Assembly: GCA_902385765.1 (NCBI GenBank)
Contig: CABMGU010000073.1
Span: 1-10,188 of the forward strand
Source of the DNA: an uncultured archaeon
GTDB taxonomy: Archaea > Nanobdellota > Nanobdellia > Woesearchaeales > ARS49
Length of the DNA: 10,188 nt
Reading direction: 5' to 3'
Of this stretch, positions 5,279 through 10,188 are shown in pieces. The notes under the pieces were generated by a model that was not told the DNA's origin, searched no databases, and saw nothing but the letters and a program-made list of their open reading frames with translations. The translations under genes were made by a program, and so were the position numbers. Each line of letters begins with the position of its first letter. Position 1 is the first letter of the stretch.

Positions 5279-5284
5279 TTAAAT
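5277..5284 (-). promoter_or_regulatory. TATA box of the MNT-HEPN operon
   Basis: ATTTAAAT lies ~48 bases upstream of the ATG at 5233. It predicts initiation near 5255, between the two operator repeats. Confidence 0.6.
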
Positions 5285-5306
5285 GTTTCGCCTTTCCAGC
5301 AGATAA

Positions 5307-6296
5307 CTATTTCTCTTTCGGATACGTCCCGGGCAGCATAAACACCTTGGAAATACGCACAGCAAAACCCTTCTGCTCGGTCATAACCTGCTCAGTCGTC
5401 ATAACAGCAGTGCCGAGAGCAACTAATTCGCCTTTCAAAGTCAAAACAGCAACATCATCATCCTTGTCAATACCGCTTTCAATCTTCACAATGCCAGGAA
5501 CATTCAAAGAAGCGCCGTGGCAAATAGTATCAACAGCGCTGTCCTGCACCCAGATTTTCGGCAAATGCTGGACAGCAAACTCAACAGGCTTGATGCAGTG
5601 GCGCAAGAATTTCTCATTATTCTCTTCCTTCCAGAAAGCAAACGCGTCCTCCAAGTCCTGCAAAGTAACCCAGTCCTTCTCAGTAAAAGGACCTGCTTTT
5701 GTCCTGATTAATTCAGCCATATGAGCGCCAACCTTCAAGCGCTTGCCAACATCGTGGCAGAGCTTTCTCACATAAGTACCAGCCTGAGAGCCCATTTTGA
5801 ACAGAACATCCTTGTCGTTAATCTCGAGAATGTCAAGATAGTAAACCTCGCGCTCCCTTTCCTTCCTGACAACAGCAGACTTCACAGGAGGCATCTGCAT
5901 AATCTTGCCAGTGAATTCCTTTAATGCTTTTTCCAATTCAGCCCTTTCAACATCAGCGTGCAAATGCATAATGCAGACATACTCCTTTCCCGCAGTCAAC
6001 AAAGCCTGAACAACCCTTGTAGCACTGCCCAAAGCAACAGGCAAAACACCAGTAACACCCGGGTCAAGACTTCCGCCGTGGCCTGCCTTGTCAATCTGCA
6101 AAATCCTCTGCACATAAGCAGAAACCATATGAGAAGTAGGACCCTTCGGCTTGTTCAAATTAATAACGCCAAAATCAATCAAATCAGGAATCTTCCTCTC
6201 GTAAGGATTACAGCCAAAATTAGGATTAGTATCTGCCTCGCGCTTCACAAGAACTTCACGCTTGATTCTCTCGAACGGTAAAAGGCTCATAGTCAA
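5307..6296 (-). CDS. cbf5: Cbf5/TruB-family tRNA/rRNA pseudouridine synthase with PUA domain
   Basis: A 329-residue protein of normal archaeal Cbf5 length. In archaea Cbf5 is the catalytic subunit of H/ACA ribonucleoprotein particles, working with Nop10, Gar1 and L7Ae to convert uridine to pseudouridine in rRNA. The N-terminal extension (residues ~1-40) precedes the family motif INLNKPKGPTSH and the catalytic motif GHGGSLDPGVTGVLPV, with the catalytic Asp at residue 78. GTYVRKLCHDVG and MAELIRTKAG follow. Residues ~245-325 form the RNA-binding PUA domain (CHGASLNVPGI, then GELVALGTA). The start is uncertain: TTG at 6296 is 10 bases from a strong AGGAGG site, while ATG at 6290 is 16 bases away. 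I follow the spacing; the difference is two residues. It lies 26 bases after rpl31e, as the last gene of the ribosomal operon. Confidence 0.93.
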   Translation of the reverse strand: MTMSLLPFERIKREVLVKREADTNPNFGCNPYERKIPDLIDFGVINLNKPKGPTSHMVSAYVQRILQIDKAGHGGSLDPGVTGVLPVALGSATRVVQALLTAGKEYVCIMHLHADVERAELEKALKEFTGKIMQMPPVKSAVVRKEREREVYYLDILEINDKDVLFKMGSQAGTYVRKLCHDVGKRLKVGAHMAELIRTKAGPFTEKDWVTLQDLEDAFAFWKEENNEKFLRHCIKPVEFAVQHLPKIWVQDSAVDTICHGASLNVPGIVKIESGIDKDDDVAVLTLKGELVALGTAVMTTEQVMTEQKGFAVRISKVFMLPGTYPKEK

Positions 6297-6304
6297 AAGA
6301 ATTA

Positions 6305-6312
6305 ATCCTCCT
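6305..6312 (-). promoter_or_regulatory. Ribosome binding site AGGAGGAT of cbf5
   Basis: This is the strongest Shine-Dalgarno sequence in the window. Its spacing favours a TTG start at 6296 over the ATG at 6290. It lies in the short gap after rpl31e. Confidence 0.7.
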
Positions 6313-6322
6313 GTAATAAATA

Positions 6323-6802
6323 TTACTGTATAACGGGCGCAGGCGCGACCTTTTTCACAACAGCTTCAGGCTTCTTTACAACAGGAGCTTTAGGTGCTAC
6401 AGATGCAGGCTTAACAGCAGGTTTGACTTCAGGCTTAACTTCAGCAGGCTTCTCAACAGGCGCTGCAGGCTTTGCTTCCTTGCCGGTAACCTTCTCAGCA
6501 ATCCTCTTAACGATTCCCTTCTTCTCCTCAACAACCTTTTTTACTTCCACAGGAGCGCCGAACAATTCAGCACGGACAACACCCTTGTCATCCTTAGAAA
6601 CATTAACCTTGACACGAGAAGGAGGACACCTGATGCCGTGCTTCCACACAAACAAATTCAGATGAGTGCCAAGACGCACATCCTCGCTCTTCATATGCTT
6701 TTTCAGGAACTCCTTAAGAGTATTGATTGCCTTTTTCGCGCGCTTGTATCTCTGCGCTTTCAGCCAACCTTTCCTCAAAGGAATAACATAAGTTCTTTCC
6801 AT
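6323..6802 (-). CDS. rpl31e: Large-subunit ribosomal protein eL31 (L31e) with long C-terminal tail
   Basis: Residues 1-~88 are a complete L31e: ERTYVIPLRKGWLKAQRYKR, KAINTLKEFLKKHMK, and WKHGIRCPPSRVKVNVSKD. L31e binds near the polypeptide exit tunnel of the archaeal and eukaryotic large subunit. The usual protein ends soon after this, but here a further ~70 residues follow, first KKGIVKRIAEKVTGKEA and then a Lys/Pro/Ala/Val repeat-like tail (KPAEVKPEVKPAVKPAS...). The tail is probably disordered and exposed at the tunnel exit. The ATG lies one base after the rpl39e stop, with an AAGGT site inside rpl39e, so translation is coupled. Confidence 0.93.
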   Translation of the reverse strand: MERTYVIPLRKGWLKAQRYKRAKKAINTLKEFLKKHMKSEDVRLGTHLNLFVWKHGIRCPPSRVKVNVSKDDKGVVRAELFGAPVEVKKVVEEKKGIVKRIAEKVTGKEAKPAAPVEKPAEVKPEVKPAVKPASVAPKAPVVKKPEAVVKKVAPAPVIQ

Positions 6803-6803
6803 C

Positions 6804-6977
6804 TTAAACCTTCAACTTGCTCCTGCGCCAGTTGCGCTTAATCCTTGTATGCCTGCCAGGATGAATCCTTCGACCTTTTCCATAAGCTTTAGGAATAGTC
6901 CAAAACGGAGCCCAACGCGTCTGACGCATACGCTTAATCAAACGCTTCTTCCTAGCCGGGTGTTTGTGGATTGACAT
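6804..6977 (-). CDS. rpl39e: Large-subunit ribosomal protein eL39 (L39e)
   Basis: A 57-residue, extremely basic protein. It begins MSIHKHPARKKRLIKRMRQT, continues RWAPFWTIPKAYGKGRR, and ends RIKRNWRRSKLKV, the classic L39e C-terminus. L39e lines the peptide exit tunnel of archaeal and eukaryotic ribosomes. The length is slightly above the usual ~51 residues. The gene is easily missed because it is short. Its ATG at 6977 lies inside the last codons of rps19e, a 26-base overlap, with a GAGGT site also inside rps19e. Its stop is one base before the rpl31e start. The order L39e-L31e is common in archaea. Confidence 0.95.
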   Translation of the reverse strand: MSIHKHPARKKRLIKRMRQTRWAPFWTIPKAYGKGRRIHPGRHTRIKRNWRRSKLKV

Positions 6978-7539
6978 TTGCTACCTCAGGAGCTTCAATT
7001 TTCACTTTCTTCGCCCTTGGCTTTCTCGGAGCGCGAGGCTTCTTCTGCTTCTCTTCCTTAACCTCTGCCTCAATCTTCAACTCCTCCTTAGGCTTAGCAG
7101 GCAAAACAATACCCTGCTCTTTCATAATAACAGAAGAAACATTCTCTAACAATTGCTGGCCCCTTGGACCGATAACCCTTCCTTTATGGAAACCCTTCGC
7201 AGTTTGCTTCGCAAGACCTGATTTCTCAAGCTGCTGCAAAATTTTTCTTAAAACGCTGCCGGAACCAGGATAGTAATGATCAGGAGCATAACCGTTGTTC
7301 TTTCTTCCGCCAAAAATAGTCCTCAGCTTCTGAGTGCCGACAGGACCAAGCAAAAACAATTTTCTCAGAACAGCAGCAGAACGGACAAACCACCAGTCAT
7401 CCTGCACAGGAGGACGCTCCCTGCTAACGCCAGTCTTAACAAACGGAGCCCAAGCTGGAGGCTTAATGCTCGCATCCTTTTTCAGTTCCTCAGCAACACG
7501 CTTGATTAGCAATGTTGCATCAACATCGTGTATTCCCAT
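6952..7539 (-). CDS. rps19e: Small-subunit ribosomal protein eS19 (S19e) with basic C-terminal extension
   Basis: A 195-residue protein. Residues 1-~145 are a full S19e: GIHDVDATLLIKRVAEELKK, PPAWAPFVKTGVSRERPP, DDWWFVRSAAVLRKLFLLGPVGTQKLR, and GSGSVLRKILQQLEKSGL with GRVIGPRGQQLL. S19e is needed for small-subunit maturation in eukaryotes and has an archaeal counterpart. The last ~50 residues are an acidic-then-basic tail (KEELKIEAEVKEE, KKPRAPRKPRAKK) that is not part of the usual protein. Its final codons overlap rpl39e. The start is ATG 7539, with GAGGT 8 bases before it; an in-frame ATG at 7602 would add 21 residues unlike any S19e. First gene of the operon. Confidence 0.94.
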   Translation of the reverse strand: MGIHDVDATLLIKRVAEELKKDASIKPPAWAPFVKTGVSRERPPVQDDWWFVRSAAVLRKLFLLGPVGTQKLRTIFGGRKNNGYAPDHYYPGSGSVLRKILQQLEKSGLAKQTAKGFHKGRVIGPRGQQLLENVSSVIMKEQGIVLPAKPKEELKIEAEVKEEKQKKPRAPRKPRAKKVKIEAPEVANVNPQTPG

Positions 7540-7611
7540 TGTGTTTGACCTCGCGGTCTTGTTTGGACGTCTTAACGAGCGTCCAGAATACACTGAGGGC
7601 AAGAGAGGTGG

Positions 7612-7619
7612 TTTATAAA
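7612..7619. promoter_or_regulatory. Symmetric TATA element between the ribosomal operon and the FHA gene
   Basis: TTTATAAA is self-complementary and could serve both directions. It predicts rightward initiation near 7642 (leader ~30 bases to 7672) and leftward initiation near 7590 (leader ~50 bases to 7539). A second AT-rich element at 7634-7644 could serve the leftward operon instead. Confidence 0.48.
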
Positions 7620-7621
7620 GC

Positions 7622-7635
7622 TATCGAAATCGATA
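7622..7635. promoter_or_regulatory. 14-bp palindrome in the divergent promoter
   Basis: TATCGA-AA-TCGATA is a perfect 6+2+6 inverted repeat, 2 bp to the right of the symmetric TATA element and upstream of the predicted rightward start. It is a candidate operator controlling the FHA gene, the ribosomal operon, or both. Confidence 0.4.
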
Positions 7636-7671
7636 TAAAAAAGAACTTTCCGACGATAATAAGAGGGGCAA

Positions 7672-8172
7672 ATGGAATCAGAACCACTATACATATACGA
7701 AGCAAAAGCAAAAGCGCACAGCCAGGAAAACTTTGCAATACGATTTCCAAATCCGTGCGTAATCGTGCCTGAAAACATGAACGGCGCCAAGTGCGAACAA
7801 TTATTACACCAGCTCACCCTGCCGTCCATACCAAGAAACAGCTCAGTCTACAGGTTGGCAAAGCCTGAAAATGATCCTTGGGCATCATTCCGCATCGGAA
7901 GAGATCAAAGTAATGACGTTGTGGTGAATTTTGAAGGAGTGCTCCCTGTGCACGCCCAGTTAAAAGTCGGGCGGGATGCAAGAATACTTGATTTAAATGA
8001 ATGCCTGAAAGTATCTGACATCGGAGACCGCCTGCACCCTGTAACAGACGGCCGCCATATCCTGGACGGAAAAGCAGTCGTAGCACTCTCAACAAACCCT
8101 CTTGTGCTGATTTACTATTTCATGCCACAAGAATTCTACAGAATGCTGAACAACAAATTAGCATTTAGCTAA
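7672..8172 (+). CDS. FHA-like domain protein, degenerate phosphothreonine site
   Basis: A 166-residue soluble protein. Residues ~72-142 resemble a forkhead-associated domain: F-R-I-G-R (R77), SNDVVV, GVLPVHAQLKV, ARILDLNE, then ILDGKAVVALSTNPLVLIYYF. FHA domains bind phosphothreonine peptides. The GR arginine and the histidine of the S-x-x-H motif (H94) are present, but the serine position is Leu (L91) and the NGT-type turn is not evident. The first 70 residues are not recognised. Binding may be weakened or changed. The start at 7672 is backed by AGAGGGG just upstream. It is divergent from the rps19e operon, and its TAA overlaps the stop of the Nudix gene by 4 bases. Domain call moderate, role unknown. 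Confidence 0.72.
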   Translation: MESEPLYIYEAKAKAHSQENFAIRFPNPCVIVPENMNGAKCEQLLHQLTLPSIPRNSSVYRLAKPENDPWASFRIGRDQSNDVVVNFEGVLPVHAQLKVGRDARILDLNECLKVSDIGDRLHPVTDGRHILDGKAVVALSTNPLVLIYYFMPQEFYRMLNNKLAFS

Positions 8173-8651
8173 GGATACAATCTTTCTATCACGTGCGCCA
8201 GTTCAGGATGAATCAACTGGTTCTTCTTCACCATATCTCTCACGTCATCAACAGAAAACCACCTGCTGCCGGCAACCTCTTCAGGATTAAACCTGAAAGG
8301 ACCTTCAGAAACACCCCTGAAAACCTGCAAAAACTTGCGCATCTTATAATGGTCGTAGGAGCTTTCGTCAATCAAAGCAAGCGGAACATCAATTCCAATC
8401 TCTTCCTTCAATTCCCTTTTCGCAGCCTGCTCGTAAGATTCCCCTTTCTGCACGTGACCACCGGCAGAAGTAACCCAGTGGCCGGGACAGAACTTCTTCT
8501 TCGCAGAACGCATCTGCAGCAAAAGCTCTCCCTTGCTGTTAAAAATCAGAACGTGAACAATCCTGTGATTCAAACGCTTCTGATAAACTTCGTCTGCAGA
8601 TGCAGAGCTGACAACCTCATTATTGTCATCAACAACGTCAAGGAATTCCAT
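8169..8651 (-). CDS. Nudix hydrolase (IPP-isomerase/YfcD-like)
   Basis: A 160-residue protein with a perfect Nudix box at residues 65-87: G65-x5-E71-x7-R79-E80-L-x-E83-E84-x-G86-I87 (GGHVQKGESYEQAAKRELKEEIGI). The N-terminal part (DNNEVVSSASADEVYQKRLNHRIVHVLIFNSKGELLLQMRS) and FCPGHWVTSAGGH resemble the YfcD and type 1 isopentenyl-diphosphate isomerase branch of the family. Substrate is not certain: a nucleoside diphosphate derivative or isopentenyl diphosphate are both possible. I start at ATG 8651. The TATA box lies ~27 bases upstream and no Shine-Dalgarno is visible, so the message is probably leaderless. An in-frame ATG at 8693 lies upstream of the promoter. It is convergent with the FHA gene and divergent from thrS. 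Confidence 0.88.
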   Translation of the reverse strand: MEFLDVVDDNNEVVSSASADEVYQKRLNHRIVHVLIFNSKGELLLQMRSAKKKFCPGHWVTSAGGHVQKGESYEQAAKRELKEEIGIDVPLALIDESSYDHYKMRKFLQVFRGVSEGPFRFNPEEVAGSRWFSVDDVRDMVKKNQLIHPELAHVIERLYP

Positions 8652-8673
8652 AAAAATACCGAGCAAATGAAAA

Positions 8674-8682
8674 ATATATAAA
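8674..8682 (-). promoter_or_regulatory. TATA box of the Nudix gene (leaderless)
   Basis: Minus-strand TTTATATAT is centred 27 bases upstream of the ATG at 8651. This puts transcription start at or next to the start codon. No ribosome binding site is present. Confidence 0.62.
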
Positions 8683-8695
8683 CATTTGCACAATT

Positions 8696-8703
8696 CTTAT
8701 AAA
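8696..8703 (+). promoter_or_regulatory. TATA box of thrS (leaderless)
   Basis: CTTATAAA is centred ~27 bases upstream of the ATG at 8727. The bases just before the ATG (AACACAAAAC) hold no Shine-Dalgarno, so this message also looks leaderless. Confidence 0.58.
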
Positions 8704-8726
8704 CAAAAAGAGATAAAACACAAAAC

Positions 8727-10188
8727 ATGCTAAAACTAACACTGCCGGACGGAAAAGTCCTGCAGCTTCCTGACAAAAGCACAGGAATGCAGGCAGCAGA
8801 AGCCATCGGCAAAAAACTCGCAAAAGATGCGCTGGCAATACAAATTGATGGAGAGACAAGAGACTTAAGCAGAACAATAGAAAAAGATTCCAAGATAAAA
8901 ATATTGACTTTCTCAGACGAAAAAGGAAAAGAAACATTCAGGCACAGCACAGCACACGTATTCGCGCAGGCAGTCAAAAAAATATTTCCTGCAGCAAAAC
9001 CAACAATCGGGCCAGCAGTAGAAGAAGGATTCTATTACGACTTTGATGATTTGAAAATAACGCCAGAAGATTTTCCAAAAATAGAAACAGCAATGCAGGA
9101 AATCGCAAACGCAAACTATCCGTTTGAAAGAAAAGAATGCACACTCGCAGACATCAAAAAATTCGAAGGCGACAACCCGTACAAAATTGAAATGGCAGAA
9201 GAGTACAAGAAAAAAGGACTCAAACTAACAGCATACAAATCAGGAGACTTTATTGACTTGTGCGAAGGACCGCACGTGCCAAGCACAGGATACATCAAAG
9301 CGTTCAAGCTCACAAAAGTCGCAGCAGCATTCTGGAAAGGAGAATCAAAAAACAAACAATTGACGAGAATATACGGCATTTCGTTCCCAAGCACAAAAGA
9401 ACTCACGGACTTCGAGAAATTACAAGAGGAAATTGAAAAAAGAGACCACAGAAAAATAGGGCAAAACCTCGACTTGTTCATGGTGCACGAATGGAGTCCG
9501 GGAAGCCCGTTCATACTCCCAAAAGGAACAATCATCTACAATGAACTGGTAAAATACATCAGAGAAGAATACTGGAAAAGAGGATACCAGGAAGTAATCA
9601 CGCCGCAAATGTTCAACAAAGCACTATGGGAACAATCAGGACACTGGGCGCACTACAAAGAAAACATGTTCGTATTGGAAGTGGATGACGAAGAATTCTC
9701 GCTAAAACCAATGAACTGCCCGTCACACGTGCTAATCTTCAAAGCAAAAACAAGAAGCTACCGCGATTTGCCATTAAGAATAGCAGACTTCTGCTATTTG
9801 CACCGAAACGAGGTAAGAGGCACTTTAGGCGGACTGACAAGAGTAAGAAAACTATCACAGGACGACGCGCACATCTTCTGCACACCAGAACAAATCAAAG
9901 ACGAAATAAAAGGAGTACTGGACTTCATAAAATTCATCTACGAAGAAACATTCAAAATGCCCTATAAAGCAAGACTATCAACAAAACCGGAAAAAGCAAT
10001 GGGCGCACCAGAACTCTGGGAAAAAGCAGAAAAAGGACTTGCAGAAGCAATGGACGAACTCGGAATGAAATACGAAATTGCGCCAGGAGAAGGAGCATTC
10101 TACGGACCAAAAATAGACTGCTTTGTAAAAGACGTACTCGGCAGGGAATGGCAATGCGCAACCTGCCAGCTCGACTTCCAGATGCCCC
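8727..10188 (+). CDS. thrS: Threonyl-tRNA synthetase, bacterial-type (partial, C-terminus outside window)
   Basis: 487 codons are visible and the frame is open at the window edge. The domain order is that of bacterial ThrRS. A TGS domain (residues ~1-62: LTLPDGKVLQLP, GKKLAKDALAIQIDGE) is followed by the editing domain with H73-x3-H77 (HSTAH) and C179-x3-H183 (CEGPH). The class II catalytic core then has motif 1 around SPGSPFILPKGTIIYNELV, the zinc ligands C331 (MNCPSH) and H382 (DDAHIFC), and motif 2 with R360 in LHRNEVRGTLGGLTRVR. The third zinc ligand, motif 3 and the anticodon domain lie beyond the window. Many archaea instead use a ThrRS with a deacylase-like editing domain, so this one was probably acquired from bacteria. 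It charges tRNA-Thr and clears mis-attached serine. Confidence 0.95.
   Translation, partial: MLKLTLPDGKVLQLPDKSTGMQAAEAIGKKLAKDALAIQIDGETRDLSRTIEKDSKIKILTFSDEKGKETFRHSTAHVFAQAVKKIFPAAKPTIGPAVEEGFYYDFDDLKITPEDFPKIETAMQEIANANYPFERKECTLADIKKFEGDNPYKIEMAEEYKKKGLKLTAYKSGDFIDLCEGPHVPSTGYIKAFKLTKVAAAFWKGESKNKQLTRIYGISFPSTKELTDFEKLQEEIEKRDHRKIGQNLDLFMVHEWSPGSPFILPKGTIIYNELVKYIREEYWKRGYQEVITPQMFNKALWEQSGHWAHYKENMFVLEVDDEEFSLKPMNCPSHVLIFKAKTRSYRDLPLRIADFCYLHRNEVRGTLGGLTRVRKLSQDDAHIFCTPEQIKDEIKGVLDFIKFIYEETFKMPYKARLSTKPEKAMGAPELWEKAEKGLAEAMDELGMKYEIAPGEGAFYGPKIDCFVKDVLGREWQCATCQLDFQMP

Noticed and set aside
7540..7602. Longer start for S19e
   Set aside because: The extra 21 residues do not resemble S19e, and GAGGT lies at the right distance from ATG 7539.
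8193..8681. 162-codon open frame on the + strand opposite the Nudix gene
   Set aside because: The opposite strand holds a perfect Nudix box in frame; this frame is a by-product of the A+C-rich strand.
9116..9535. 139-codon frame on the minus strand inside thrS
   Set aside because: Antisense shadow of a conserved synthetase, with no start signals.
1..10188. tRNA, rRNA, H/ACA or C/D guide RNA genes
   Set aside because: No cloverleaf, T-loop consensus or convincing guide RNA was seen by eye; a covariance-model search would be needed to exclude small guide RNAs.

Overview
The window is archaeal and looks like a small-genome DPANN-type archaeon (Woesearchaeota, Pacearchaeota or a relative). Three ribosomal proteins found only in archaea and eukaryotes (S19e, L39e, L31e) sit beside a Cbf5-type pseudouridine synthase. 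Promoters have archaeal TATA boxes (TTTATATA, TTTAAATA), several starts carry a GAGGTG-type ribosome binding site, and at least two transcripts look leaderless. The phylum assignment is inference.

Layout. 1-1305 (-): a partial BatA-like membrane protein with a VWA domain. 1550-2300 (+): a two-gene operon of unknown proteins, the second with a four-cysteine cluster. 2326-2831 (-): an AbrB antitoxin with a RelE-family toxin. 2994-3251 (+): a divergent second AbrB-type antitoxin, apparently an orphan, followed by a 14-codon reading frame that resembles the tail of a PIN toxin. 3300-4091 (-): an exported, very cysteine-rich protein. 4135-5233 (-): an HTH-MNT nucleotidyltransferase with a HEPN protein. 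5307-7539 (-): the housekeeping operon rps19e-rpl39e-rpl31e-cbf5. 7672-8172 (+): a degenerate FHA-domain protein divergent from that operon. 8169-8651 (-): a Nudix hydrolase. 8727-10188 (+): the first 487 codons of a bacterial-type threonyl-tRNA synthetase.

Two toxin-antitoxin modules and one orphan antitoxin fall between 2.3 and 5.2 kb, so this stretch is an accessory island between housekeeping genes. Both modules carry their own operators. Three copies of a 16-bp palindrome (RTAAGAY-NN-RTCTTAY, one arm imperfect) are shared by the two divergent AbrB genes, which suggests auto- and cross-repression. Two copies of a different 20-bp repeat, centred on CCTAA-NN-TTAGG, lie between the TATA box and start codon of the nucleotidyltransferase gene.

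The ribosomal operon is tightly packed. rpl39e starts inside rps19e, and rpl31e begins one base after rpl39e ends. S19e and L31e carry long low-complexity C-terminal tails. Much of the + strand is rich in A and C whichever way genes point, which looks like replication-strand bias; sampled stretches of the toxin-antitoxin modules show it less, in line with later arrival. No tRNA, rRNA, CRISPR array, insertion sequence or replication origin was seen.
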